A stretch of DNA of 64,000 bases from Pseudomonas sp. AB6 (GCF_034314105.1 NZ_JAVIWJ010000001.1:651001-715000), one strand, 5' to 3'; positions 54,615 through 63,367 are shown, counted from the first letter of the stretch. Numbers and translations are program-made. Notes: generated by a model not told the origin, from the letters alone.

Positions 54615-55722
54615 CTCATTGGGCTCTCTTGGAAGTGATGAAGCACGGTGTCATTCGGTGCAGGGCGTATTATAAAAAGTAACCCTTCGCAAAACGGTAT
54701 CTATAATAGTTATGCAGTTGCTGCGTCTTCCCCCACGCTACCGCCCGAATCTGCTGACCCATTCGTTCATAAGAATGTTAATAGACGTTGTTTTACGTGC
54801 TCCTCCACCGATTCGAAAGGTGGCGAATTACTTACGATCAGGCAAAGCTACCGCACGACCGAGCATGCTCAGTAAAAATGAAGGTTCAGACAATCAATGT
54901 GACCCCACAGGTGCTGGAAAATCACACCTTCCCGCTAGTTAAAATCATGTGGGCAGAACTACAAGTCATGTTGATCAGACGTGGCGTACGCATTGCTCTT
55001 CGGCCGCTGCACTAGCGATAAATCGTCTGACAGGCATATATATCAATGGCGCGATCCTTCCTGTCAAATTATTTCGTCAACTAACTGTTAAATTTTTGAT
55101 AAACGGCCTATTAGCCTTCGTAACTTGTTGATTTTATTGAGCGTCAAAAAAACATTATGCGCACTGTCTTAGTGCGGCGGCGGTTTTTAGACGCCCCAAG
55201 TAAGTAGGTTTAGCAAAAAGTTCAATATTAAGTTTGGTATTTTTACAGCACGCTAAGTAAGCGAGTGTAGTTGGGTTTTATTAACGAAGTTAATGTGCAA
55301 ATGAGTGTGTTGACGGGGTTGAGGTATTTGAACGAGTGTTTTTTGGAGGCGAACGTTAAGACGCATTGACTCGGGTTTTGCCTTGTAGGCATTAACGAAA
55401 TGTGTTGATGGGTCTAACAACTGTTTATATGCAATTTAGTGATGCAAACCAATAAATTAATAATATTTAGATCTATACGATTTCGGCATCATTGCATTAT
55501 CCAGCTTCAATTTTTCGCAGAGCTTTTGGTGTCTAATCTCTGCTCCTCAAAGAAAATATCCCAGAAAAATACCCCTCTGTATTTCAACCAGGCAGATGAT
55601 CGGCTTCTCCCATTAACCCCGGCCATGGGCACAGGTCTGTCTTGCGGACAGTTGCTCGGGCGCAAATGCTGCTCCATTATCAAGGGCGGAACACGTCACT
55701 AATCGGTGTAGCGGGAGAATCA
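54615..55722. other. AT-rich leader/intergenic region of the EPS operon
   Basis: About 1.1 kb without a convincing gene and clearly richer in A/T than its neighbours. It holds the ops element (54734-54745) and an imperfect long hairpin at 55141-55194 whose centre is CGCACT-GTCTT-AGTGCG (55160-55176). On the minus strand that inner stem is followed, after CATAATG, by seven T. The promoter of the EPS operon and that of the divergent Xaa-Pro aminopeptidase should both be here. Several short open frames exist, none supported. Confidence 0.55.
54734..54745 (-). promoter_or_regulatory. ops element (RfaH recruitment site)
   Basis: The minus strand reads GGCGGTAGCGTG, identical to the canonical 12-base operon polarity suppressor of enterobacterial surface-polysaccharide operons. 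It lies about 120 bp upstream of the first EPS gene and on the coding strand, inside the presumed leader. RNA polymerase pauses at ops, letting RfaH bind the exposed non-template strand. The operon itself carries an rfaH gene. Confidence 0.85.
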
Positions 55723-57531
55723 ATGAGTACGCAGCTAAAAACCAATGGTGTAGTCGCAGAACGGTTGGCGCAGGTTCGCGCGTTGATGAGCCGGGAGCGC
55801 ATTGACGCTTATCTGGTGCCGTCCGCAGACCCACACCTTTCTGAGTACTTGCCGGGGTATTGGCAGGGGCGGCAATGGCTTTCAGGTTTTCAGGGTTCGG
55901 TCGGTACCTTGATCGTGACCCAGTATTTCGCCGGTTTGTGGGTTGACAGTCGTTATTGGGAGCAAGCACATAAAGAGCTTGCAGGCACGGGCGTCGAGCT
56001 TATGAAATTGCTACCGGGCCAACCTACAGCGTTGGATTGGCTAGCTGAAAACGCCAGCGATCAAAGCATTGTTGCAGTGGACGGTGCGGTATTGGCTGTG
56101 GCCTCAGCCCGCACATTGGCGGCCAAGCTTTATGAACGCGGTGCGAGCCTACGCACCGACTTTGATTTACTCAGCGAGGTATGGCTGGATCGGCCAAGCT
56201 TGCCTACAAACGTTATTTATCAACACCTGCCACCCCACGCCAGTATCAGCCGAGCTGAAAAGCTTGCGAAAGTCCGTCAGGTGCTGCAAGAGCGTGGGGC
56301 AGATTGGCATTTTATTGCGACGCTGGATGATATCGCCTGGCTATTTAACTTGCGCGGAGCAGATGTTTCTTACAACCCGGTATTTGTTTCCTTCGCCTTG
56401 ATCGGCCCGCTGCACATTAGTTTGTTTGTTGACTCCGCCAAAATGGATGCTGAACTTCGCCAGACGTTGGAAGGCGAAGGTATTACGCTGGTCGAATACA
56501 CCAAAGTCGCTTCGGCGCTGCGTAACGTTCCGCTCGAGGCTAGGTTGTTGATTGACCCCGCTCGCGTTACCTGTGGCCTGCTTGATCACCTCAGCGCCGA
56601 GGTGACATTGATCGAAGGGCTGAATCCGACGACCTTGTTCAAGTCGCAAAAAAGTGAAACCGATGCACAGCATATTCGCCAGGCGATGGAGCAGGACGGT
56701 GCCGCGCTTTGTGAGTTTTTTGCTTGGCTTGAGTCAACTCTTGGCCATGAACCTGTCAGCGAATTATCCATCGATATTCATTTAGGTCAGGCGCGAGCAC
56801 GTCGTCCCGGATACGTTTCGGCGAGCTTCGCCACCATTGCTGGTTTCAACGGCAATGGTGCAATGCCGCATTACCGCGCGACTGAGCAAGAGCATGCGCA
56901 AATCGAAGGTAATGGCCTATTGTTAATCGACTCGGGTGGCCAATATTTAGGCGGTACAACTGACATCACCCGCATGGTGCCCATTGGAATACCAAGCGCT
57001 GAGCAGAAACAAGATTGCACCCGCGTTCTCAAGGGGGTAATTGCGCTGTCTCGCGCTCATTTCCCTAGGGGTATCGCTTCACCACTGCTGGACTCTATCG
57101 CGCGCGCTCCAATCTGGGCCGAAGGGGTTAACTATGGCCACGGCACCGGTCATGGCGTCGGATATTTTCTCAACGTTCACGAGGGGCCGCAGGTCATTGC
57201 GTATCAGGTACCGGCCGCTGCGCACACAGCGATGCAGCCGGGAATGATTACTTCGATTGAACCAGGGACCTATCGTCCAGGCCGTTGGGGCGTGCGAATC
57301 GAAAACTTAGTATTAAATTGCGAGGCAGGAACAACTGAGTTTGGTGAGTTCCTCAAATTCGAGACCTTGACTCTGTGTCCGATTGACACACGCTGCCTTG
57401 AAGCATCGTTATTGACTAAAGAGGAGCGCGATTGGCTCAATAACTACCACGTGCAGGTGAAGGAGCGTTTGAGTCCTTTATTAAAAGGGCCTGGACTTGA
57501 GTGGTTGCGCACTCGAACTGCCGCGATTTGA
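55723..57531 (+). CDS. Xaa-Pro aminopeptidase (long form, M24B)
   Basis: A 602-residue metallopeptidase that removes N-terminal residues before proline. Three domains are seen: two creatinase-like N-terminal domains (RIDAYLVPSADPHLSEYLPG; FNLRGADVSYNPVF) and a pita-bread catalytic domain with metal ligands in LLIDSGGQYLGGTTDITRM (two Asp), GHGTGHGVGYFLNVHEG (His), SIEPGTY (Glu) and GVRIENL (Glu). Length matches the eukaryote-like XPNPEP1 form rather than the 440-residue PepP. GGGAG before the ATG at 55723 supports the start. Confidence 0.92.
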   Translation: MSTQLKTNGVVAERLAQVRALMSRERIDAYLVPSADPHLSEYLPGYWQGRQWLSGFQGSVGTLIVTQYFAGLWVDSRYWEQAHKELAGTGVELMKLLPGQPTALDWLAENASDQSIVAVDGAVLAVASARTLAAKLYERGASLRTDFDLLSEVWLDRPSLPTNVIYQHLPPHASISRAEKLAKVRQVLQERGADWHFIATLDDIAWLFNLRGADVSYNPVFVSFALIGPLHISLFVDSAKMDAELRQTLEGEGITLVEYTKVASALRNVPLEARLLIDPARVTCGLLDHLSAEVTLIEGLNPTTLFKSQKSETDAQHIRQAMEQDGAALCEFFAWLESTLGHEPVSELSIDIHLGQARARRPGYVSASFATIAGFNGNGAMPHYRATEQEHAQIEGNGLLLIDSGGQYLGGTTDITRMVPIGIPSAEQKQDCTRVLKGVIALSRAHFPRGIASPLLDSIARAPIWAEGVNYGHGTGHGVGYFLNVHEGPQVIAYQVPAAAHTAMQPGMITSIEPGTYRPGRWGVRIENLVLNCEAGTTEFGEFLKFETLTLCPIDTRCLEASLLTKEERDWLNNYHVQVKERLSPLLKGPGLEWLRTRTAAI

Positions 57532-57566
57532 TGCCGTCATCATGTCGCTGGTTTAACCATGCAGTG

Positions 57567-58448
57567 TCAAGTTAGGACTTGGGCCATGTAATCGACTAAC
57601 GCCCGAACGCGCGCTGATTGCCGACGGTTTGCAGGCGACAAGGCATAGATCGGCAAGGGTTCAGGCGTGTAGTCCTGCAAAATTACCACCACTCGGCCTG
57701 CGAGCAAGTCATCGCGAAACAGCCAGGTCGGCGACAGCGATATCCCTAATCCAGCCAGGACCATTTCCCTGATGGCTTCTGAGCTATTGCTCTGCGCATT
57801 GCCTTTAATTCGAACCGAATGCGACTGCTGGCCTTTTTTGTAGCGCCACTGATTTTGCGTTACGAGCAAGTTGAACAGTAGGCAATTGTGCTGACTCAAT
57901 GCCTGGGGGGTTTGCGGCGTGCCATTGCGGGCGAGGTAATCGGGGGTTGCGACGGTAATCCGGTGCGTTGTACCCACTTGCCTAGCGATTAGGCCGCTGT
58001 CACTGAGGTCGCCCATTCGAAATGTTACGTCCAGTCCTTCAGCCACCAGATCTTGGTTTTGATCACTAAGTTGCAGATCTATTTGTAATTCAGGATATCG
58101 CTGCAGAAAATCCCCCAAACGTGATGCGATCTGCGTACGCCCAAAGCTGACAGACGATCCCACTCTAAGCAAGCCGGCAACTGTTTCGCGTCCGGTTTGA
58201 AAACTGTGCTCGGCAGCATCTATTGCGGCGAGGATCCGGCTGCAATGCTCATAATAACGTTGACCCTCATCGGTAAGAGATAATTGCCGCGTACTTCGGG
58301 CGATCAATTTACCGCCCAAGGCGACTTCCAAGGCACGGATCAATTTACTGATAGTCGGTTGTGTAGTCTGTAGCTCTTTGGCGACAGCCGTAAAGCTTCT
58401 GCGCTCAACTACACGAACAAAGACTGACATTGCGTTGAGCTTGTCCAT
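57567..58448 (-). CDS. LysR-family regulator
   Basis: A 293-residue LysR protein of the CrgA/DmlR type: MDKLNAMSVFVRVVERRSFT, LQTTQPTISKLIRALEVALG (recognition helix) and RSTRQLSLTDEGQRYYEHC. It is divergent from the MDR oxidoreductase gene (123 bp apart), the likely target, as is common for this subgroup. Converges with the aminopeptidase gene. Confidence 0.9.
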   Translation of the reverse strand: MDKLNAMSVFVRVVERRSFTAVAKELQTTQPTISKLIRALEVALGGKLIARSTRQLSLTDEGQRYYEHCSRILAAIDAAEHSFQTGRETVAGLLRVGSSVSFGRTQIASRLGDFLQRYPELQIDLQLSDQNQDLVAEGLDVTFRMGDLSDSGLIARQVGTTHRITVATPDYLARNGTPQTPQALSQHNCLLFNLLVTQNQWRYKKGQQSHSVRIKGNAQSNSSEAIREMVLAGLGISLSPTWLFRDDLLAGRVVVILQDYTPEPLPIYALSPANRRQSARVRALVDYMAQVLT

Positions 58449-58571
58449 TTTTCAGATTCATGCGGTTTTGGAATGATAACTATAGCTTTGTTGCGTCTTA
58501 TCGGCATGAATCGATAGCAGCAAAATGGCGCTCCACAGCCATACTGGCCCCGCTCGATTGAGACTGTTCTT

Positions 58572-59570
58572 ATGACCCCTCCACTGACTATGCAGGCTTT
58601 ACTTGTAGATTTTTCCGATGCGCCCCTGCGATTGACCCAGTTGCCTATGCCCATTCCTGAAGCCGGTCAGGTATTGGTTCGGATCAAAGCGAGCGGGGTC
58701 AATCCACTAGACACCAAAATCAGAACGGGCAAAGCGGCGCACGCCCGGCAGCCATTGCCAGCAGTGCTGGGGATGGACCTTGCGGGGGTCGTCCACGCGC
58801 TAGGTCCTGGGGTTGACCGCTTTAAAGTGGGAGATGAGGTGTACGGCATGGCCAGTGGAGTTGGTGGCGTGCAGGGGTCGTTGGCTCAATTTGCAGCGGT
58901 AGATACCGAGCTGTTGGCGCTCAAGCCGAGCAACTTGAGTATGCGCGAGGCTGCCGCGTTACCTTTGGTGTTCATTACCGCATGGGAAGGGCTGATTGAT
59001 CGCGCGGACTTACAAGCCAATCAGACTGTTCTCATCCAGGGAGGGGCGGGAGGAGTGGGGCATATTGCGGTCCAGATCGCCCGTGCAGTGGGTGCCAAGG
59101 TCTACGCTACAGGCTCGGCGGTGCAACAGGCGTTAATCAGCGCTTTGGGTGCAACGGCAATCGACTATCGCGATCAATCTGTTGACGAGTACGTCAGGGC
59201 TCACACGGCGGGTGCCGGATTTGATGTGGTGTACGACACCGTCGGCGGGGCGACGCTGGATGCGTCGTTCGTCGCTGCTAGAATTTATGGCGGCCACGTA
59301 GTCAGTTGTCTTGGTTGGGGCACACATAGTTTGGCCGCGCTGTCTTTCCGGGCTGCAACTTACTCTGGCGTGTTTACTTTGCTGCCATTGTTGACGGGCA
59401 AAGGGCGCCGCCATCATGGCGATATTCTGCGGGAGGCGACTCGATTAATCGAGGCCGGACAAGTAAAGCCTCTGCTAGATGATAGGCGTTTCACCCTACA
59501 AACCGCACAGGCCGCCTATGATCTTATTGACGGTGGCACTGCACGGGGTCGCTTGGTGATCGACATTTAA
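58572..59570 (+). CDS. NADPH:quinone-oxidoreductase-like MDR protein
   Basis: A 332-residue medium-chain reductase. GroES-like N-terminal half (VLVRIKASGVNPLDTKIRTG, LGMDLAGVVHALGPGVDRFK) and Rossmann half with VLIQGGAGGVGHIAVQIARA, the AxxGVG NADPH motif of zeta-crystallin-type reductases. The catalytic zinc ligands of alcohol dehydrogenases are absent. Expected reaction: NADPH-dependent reduction of a quinone or enone. Its stop overlaps the convergent isomerase gene by 4 bp. Confidence 0.9.
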   Translation: MTPPLTMQALLVDFSDAPLRLTQLPMPIPEAGQVLVRIKASGVNPLDTKIRTGKAAHARQPLPAVLGMDLAGVVHALGPGVDRFKVGDEVYGMASGVGGVQGSLAQFAAVDTELLALKPSNLSMREAAALPLVFITAWEGLIDRADLQANQTVLIQGGAGGVGHIAVQIARAVGAKVYATGSAVQQALISALGATAIDYRDQSVDEYVRAHTAGAGFDVVYDTVGGATLDASFVAARIYGGHVVSCLGWGTHSLAALSFRAATYSGVFTLLPLLTGKGRRHHGDILREATRLIEAGQVKPLLDDRRFTLQTAQAAYDLIDGGTARGRLVIDI

Positions 59571-60160
59571 GTCATGAGCGCTTCACGGACAAAATCCAAC
59601 CGATCTTGACCAAAGAACAACTCATCTGCGACACAAATGCTCGGCGCGCCGAATACGCCGCGCTGCAGTGCAAGTTCTGTCGTGGTTTTGAGGCGTTCCT
59701 TGACCTCGGGATCGTTGACCCACCGCAGGATCAATTCCGGATCAAAGCTGTTCTCCGTTAAAACCCGGGCAACAACCTCCATGTCATTCAGATTGAGTCC
59801 GTCAATCCACAGGGCGGTGAACAGGCAGTCGATAAAAGTCTGAAAGCGCTCGGGCTGGTGCAATTGCATGCCCGCTGCTGCGCGCATCAGGTTGAGGGTG
59901 TTGATTGGGAAGTGCCGATTGAAATGCAGCGGTACGCCGTAGCGCTTGGCAAATCTGTCCATGTCTTTAAGCATGTACTGAGCTTTTGCAGGAACGGTAA
60001 GGGGCGACGCATTGCCGGTTGCTTTGAACACCCCGCCCAGCAGCATGGGCCTGTATACCAATTCGCTGCCGGTCTCTTCACAGATTTTTTTGAGTTGGGT
60101 GTAGGCCAAATAGCTGGTGGGACTGCCTACGTCGAAGAAAAAATCTACGGTTTTACTCAT
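59567..60160 (-). CDS. 2-hydroxychromene-2-carboxylate isomerase-like (DsbA fold)
   Basis: A 197-residue protein of the GST-kappa/HCCA isomerase group: VDFFFDVGSPTSYLAYTQLK with the active-site Ser in GSPTSYLA, LVYRPMLLGGVFKATGNASP, FNRHFPINTLNLMRAAAGMQ and GVFGAPSICVADELFFGQDR. Glutathione-dependent cis-trans isomerisation in aromatic degradation is the known reaction. It follows an SDR gene by 36 bp and forms an operon with it; no aromatic ring-cleavage genes are nearby, so the substrate is open. Confidence 0.88.
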   Translation of the reverse strand: MSKTVDFFFDVGSPTSYLAYTQLKKICEETGSELVYRPMLLGGVFKATGNASPLTVPAKAQYMLKDMDRFAKRYGVPLHFNRHFPINTLNLMRAAAGMQLHQPERFQTFIDCLFTALWIDGLNLNDMEVVARVLTENSFDPELILRWVNDPEVKERLKTTTELALQRGVFGAPSICVADELFFGQDRLDFVREALMT

Positions 60161-60196
60161 TGTTGATATCTCTTGTTGTTGTTTTTGTTTTGCGCG

Positions 60197-60937
60197 TCAC
60201 CAGCGTTCGCTCCATGGCCGTAAATCCAGCTCGAAGGTCCAGGCGTCACGTGGCTGGCTGTGTAAGAACCAATAGTTATCGGCGATGTGCTCGGGATTTA
60301 GGATGCCATCCTCGTCTTTTAGCGCATAGCGATCTGGAAAATTAGTGCGTATGAAATCCGTGTCGATGGCGCCGTCCACTACTACATGGGCGACATGAAC
60401 ATTGAGTGGACCCAGCTCACGCGCCATGCTTTGCGCCAACGCACGGATACCGTGTTTTGCTCCGGCGAATGCTGCGAATCCTGCTGCGCCTCTCAATCCT
60501 GCTGTCGCTCCGGTGAAAAGGATGGTGCCTCTCTGGCGTTTCACCATGCGTTTTGCAACTTCGCGGCCATTCAGAAAACCGGAAAAACAGGCCATTTCCC
60601 AGATCTTGAAATACTTGCGCGCTGTTTCCTCAAGGATGCTGCAGGGCACGTTAGCGCCAATGTTAAAGACGAGTACTTCAATCGGACCAATTTCACTTTC
60701 AATCTGTTCAACTAACGCGAGGACGTCCTCCTCCTTACGAGCATCTGACGCAAAACCATAGGCTTGGCCGCCCTCGGCATTAATTGCGTTTACCAAAGGT
60801 TGTAGTTTATCCGCGCTGCGCCGAGTCACGCAGGCGATATAACCCTCGCGTGCAAATCGTTTGGCAATTGCGCCGCCGGTTGCATCTCCCGCGCCCACCA
60901 CCAATATGACTTTTTTATTGTTTGAATCATCCGTCAT
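60197..60937 (-). CDS. SDR-family oxidoreductase
   Basis: A 246-residue Rossmann protein. The cofactor loop reads VVGAGDATGGAIAKRFAREG, a GxGxATG variant of TGxxxGxG. The catalytic YxxxK reads FAGAK, so Phe157 replaces Tyr while Lys161 is kept, followed by HGIRALAQSMARELGPLNVH. Because the surrounding block is well preserved, this looks like a family trait rather than damage. Classical SDR reduction is uncertain. First gene of the operon with the HCCA-isomerase-like gene and divergent from a TetR regulator. Confidence 0.85.
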   Translation of the reverse strand: MTDDSNNKKVILVVGAGDATGGAIAKRFAREGYIACVTRRSADKLQPLVNAINAEGGQAYGFASDARKEEDVLALVEQIESEIGPIEVLVFNIGANVPCSILEETARKYFKIWEMACFSGFLNGREVAKRMVKRQRGTILFTGATAGLRGAAGFAAFAGAKHGIRALAQSMARELGPLNVHVAHVVVDGAIDTDFIRTNFPDRYALKDEDGILNPEHIADNYWFLHSQPRDAWTFELDLRPWSERW

Positions 60938-60954
60938 GGTCTATCCTTTTTTGG

Positions 60955-60982
60955 TAAACGATCGTTTATCTAACGAACGTTA
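60955..60982. promoter_or_regulatory. Two palindromes, candidate TetR operators
   Basis: TAAACGATCGTTTA at 60955-60968 is a perfect 14-base palindrome, and TAACG-AA-CGTTA at 60971-60982 is a second with a two-base spacer. Both contain the ACG/CGT half-site typical of AcrR/TetR operators. They lie between the divergent SDR and TetR genes, close to the SDR start. Confidence 0.7.
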
Positions 60983-61028
60983 TGCTACGATTTGGCTTGC
61001 GTCAAGTTGGTCATTTATTGGAGGTTAT

Positions 61029-61601
61029 GTGCGTTATTCAGTCGTTCATAAAGAACAGATTCGAGAAAAATTGCTGCAAAGCAGCGGTGGACTGGCGAAA
61101 GAGCAAGGTTTTGCGGCAGTCGGCATCGATGGTTTTATGAGCGCTATAGGTTTGAGTGGCGGGGCGTTTTATGGTCATTTCTCGTCAAAAGACGAATTGT
61201 TCAGCGCTATTGTTGAAAGAGAACTGGGCAATAGCTTGCGGTTGTTGAGTACCGACGGCGAGCTAGACCGGCCGAAGCTGGAACGATGCCTGAAGCAATA
61301 CCTGAACATGACTCATGTCGCTAATCCGCACAAAGGCTGCGTCTTGCCCGTATTGGGGGCAGAAATCGCGAGGGCTGATGTGGCTGTGCGTGAAAAGGCT
61401 GAGTACTGGCTTTCACGGTTGCAGCAAGCTTGGGCAGCTACTATGGGCTGTGAGCGCCTCGCCTGGGCAGCCTTGGCGCAGTGCATCGGGGCGTTGGTAG
61501 TAGCGAGAATGCTGTCCAGCCCCCCTCTTCAGCAGCAGGTCCTCGATGCCAGCTACAATTTGCTCGTCGGGCAAATCGACGCACATGAAGGTGGCGAATG
61601 A
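61029..61601 (+). CDS. TetR/AcrR-family transcriptional regulator
   Basis: A 190-residue repressor with an N-terminal HTH (IREKLLQSSGGLAKEQGFAA, GIDGFMSAIGLSGGAFYGHF, SSKDELFSAIVERELG) and a C-terminal ligand domain (HKGCVLPVLGAEIARADVAV). The start is probably GTG 61029, four bases after GGAGG; the open frame upstream runs into the divergent SDR gene. It should repress the SDR/isomerase operon through the palindromes beside it. Confidence 0.88.
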   Translation: MRYSVVHKEQIREKLLQSSGGLAKEQGFAAVGIDGFMSAIGLSGGAFYGHFSSKDELFSAIVERELGNSLRLLSTDGELDRPKLERCLKQYLNMTHVANPHKGCVLPVLGAEIARADVAVREKAEYWLSRLQQAWAATMGCERLAWAALAQCIGALVVARMLSSPPLQQQVLDASYNLLVGQIDAHEGGE

Positions 61602-61604
61602 CCG

Positions 61605-61883
61605 CTATTTGCAAATCACAATCATGCTGCGGCTAGTAAAACCTGCTGGATTGAGGCCAAACGGATAATCTCCCGGATCCTCCACCGCGTCGCCAGATTT
61701 GGCGATGACTCTGTAAGCATTGGCATCACAGGTGGTGGCCGCCATCTCGTAGCACTTTTCCCAAGAAGAGGTCAGGCCGGAACAATTGATATGTATTCCA
61801 CGCTTACTGTGTCTGATGGGTTTACTTGTCGCTGCACAGCTGATGAGCGCCAGTGTTACGAGGATTATCAAAATGTATTTCAT
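61605..61883 (-). CDS. Small predicted lipoprotein of unknown function
   Basis: A 92-residue protein with a lipoprotein signal (ILIILVTLALISC, Cys16). The mature part has INCSGLTSSWEKCYEMAATT and a further Cys pair, giving four Cys outside the lipobox, probably two disulfides. It resembles short Pseudomonas envelope lipoproteins with a SGLTSSWEKC-like core. No partner gene is evident; it ends 3 bp after the convergent tetR gene. Confidence 0.75.
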   Translation of the reverse strand: MKYILIILVTLALISCAATSKPIRHSKRGIHINCSGLTSSWEKCYEMAATTCDANAYRVIAKSGDAVEDPGDYPFGLNPAGFTSRSMIVICK

Positions 61884-62058
61884 TACTATCCTTACCCTGG
61901 CGAACTGATTAACGCCAGTGCCCAGCTTGATTAGCCTGTCAACATGATACGGCTATGAAGTCCGAACCTGATGATTCCCTTAAATCTTCGGCTCGGGCCC
62001 AACATGGCTTAACCGGACTACAAATGCTAGCAACATCTATATCGATCCAGCACAGGCT

Positions 62059-62946
62059 TCAGTCTACCGGTAGGGGTGTAGGCGATTCAGAACGCATGGT
62101 CAGTGCCGCGCCTGCAGAGGCCACGATGATCGAGCCAATGGCTAGCCATTGGGTCAATGTCAGGTTCTCATGCAAAAAAATTAGGCCGGACAATGCGCCG
62201 AAGGCCGGTTCGATGCTCATCAAGGTGCTAAATGTACGGGCAGGCAAGCGCGTAAGTGCGACCATTTCCAGGCTGTAAGGCAGCGCCGTAGATAAGATCG
62301 CAACACCGATTGCAGTAGGAATAAGTGCTGGATTGAGTAAGGCAGAACCTGCGTACACGATTCCTACGGGGGCAATGAATATTGCTGCTATCAAAACCCC
62401 TAGCGCAGCTGTCTGAATACCGTTGTCTGCGCCCGCTTTCTGACCGAACAATATATACAAAGCCCAACAAGCCCCTGCGCCTAAAGCATAACCAATGCCC
62501 AGAAGTTCGATATTTCCGCTGCCTGCTCCCATTGGGATAAGGAGCAGCAAGCCGAGAATTGCTAAGGCGATCCAGACGAAGTCAATTGCTTTGCGTGATG
62601 AGATTAGCGCTACAGTTAGCGGGCCCGTAAATTCAAGAGCTACGGCAATGCCCAGTGGCACGGAACGCAGTGACATATAGAAGAGGAAGTTCATGCCGCC
62701 TAGGGCGACTCCGTAAACGAAAACGGTTCTTAGTGATTTGACGGTGAGCTGAGCGCGCCATGGCCGCAGGATTAATAGCAATATCAAACTGGCAAACGTC
62801 AGTCTTAATGTCGTGGTGCCTTGCGCACCTACCAGGGGAAAGAGGGACTTGGCCAAAGACGCTCCGGTTTGAATCGAAGCCATAGCGATAAGAAGCATGC
62901 TCACCGGGAATACTATAGAGGCGAGGTTGCGGGGTTGCTTGTTCAT
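62059..62946 (-). CDS. rhtA: RhtA-like EamA/DMT inner-membrane exporter
   Basis: A 295-residue membrane protein with ten helices. SIQTGASLAKSLFPLVGAQG, TTTLRLTFASLILLLILRPW, GMNFLFYMSLRSVPLGIAVA and LEFTGPLTVALISSRKAIDF match the RhtA threonine/homoserine exporter type. The gene's upstream region contains a perfect 30-bp palindrome at 63014-63043, a candidate operator. It is divergent from the rRNA operon. Confidence 0.85.
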   Translation of the reverse strand: MNKQPRNLASIVFPVSMLLIAMASIQTGASLAKSLFPLVGAQGTTTLRLTFASLILLLILRPWRAQLTVKSLRTVFVYGVALGGMNFLFYMSLRSVPLGIAVALEFTGPLTVALISSRKAIDFVWIALAILGLLLLIPMGAGSGNIELLGIGYALGAGACWALYILFGQKAGADNGIQTAALGVLIAAIFIAPVGIVYAGSALLNPALIPTAIGVAILSTALPYSLEMVALTRLPARTFSTLMSIEPAFGALSGLIFLHENLTLTQWLAIGSIIVASAGAALTMRSESPTPLPVD

Positions 62947-63013
62947 TGCGATTGATCATCCACGGTCATCTAGATGGGGGGCACCTGCGGCGGCACTATG
63001 ATGCGTAATTGGC

Positions 63014-63043
63014 TTGATTTGAGCAATATATTGCTCAAATCAA
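63014..63043. promoter_or_regulatory. Perfect 30-bp palindrome between rhtA and rRNA promoters
   Basis: Half-site TTGATTTGAGCAATA is followed directly by its exact complement. It lies 68 bp upstream of the rhtA start and 62 bp before the first rRNA -35 box. The central GAGCAATATATTGCTC resembles sites of Lrp/AsnC-type regulators, which often control amino-acid exporters. Function not proven. Confidence 0.6.
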
Positions 63044-63104
63044 TGTTTCTTTATTATGCATGGACTGACTTCCACCTTATTTCATGCATTGGTTGTGTTT
63101 ACCC

Positions 63105-63132
63105 TTGACATAACTTCTTCTGGGCCTATAAT
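63105..63132 (+). promoter_or_regulatory. rRNA promoter P1
   Basis: TTGACA at 63105-63110 and TATAAT at 63127-63132 are separated by 16 bases, both perfect consensus. The following TCGCCCTC resembles a GC-rich stringent discriminator. Confidence 0.85.
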
Positions 63133-63248
63133 TCGCCCTCTTCCGGAGCAGACGAAACAAAAACTCCTTGGTAATCAATGAGTTAACCAGTTTTGTTAGC
63201 GAGGAAGAAGCTTCGGTCGCGGTGATCGGCAGCGGTGAGAATAGGCAG

Positions 63249-63276
63249 TTGACAGCGAGTTGAAACGCTGTAGAAT
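63249..63276 (+). promoter_or_regulatory. rRNA promoter P2
   Basis: TTGACA at 63249-63254 and TAGAAT at 63271-63276 with 16-base spacing, followed by TCGCCTCC. Confidence 0.85.
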
Positions 63277-63367
63277 TCGCCTCCAGCTGACGAGAGACGC
63301 GAAGTTGATCGAAGCGCAAGTGGTTGAAGTGACACGGGAAACCTTGAAACTTCGGTGAATTAACCGC

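Noticed and set aside
54878..55015. Short open frame of 45 codons starting MKVQTINVTPQVLENHTFPL in the EPS leader
   Set aside because: No ribosome site, no recognised similarity, and it lies antisense to the presumed EPS leader. Left as intergenic.
55439..55702. 87-codon open frame ahead of the Xaa-Pro aminopeptidase
   Set aside because: AT-rich, no ribosome site, no recognisable composition or motif; it overlaps the aminopeptidase promoter region.
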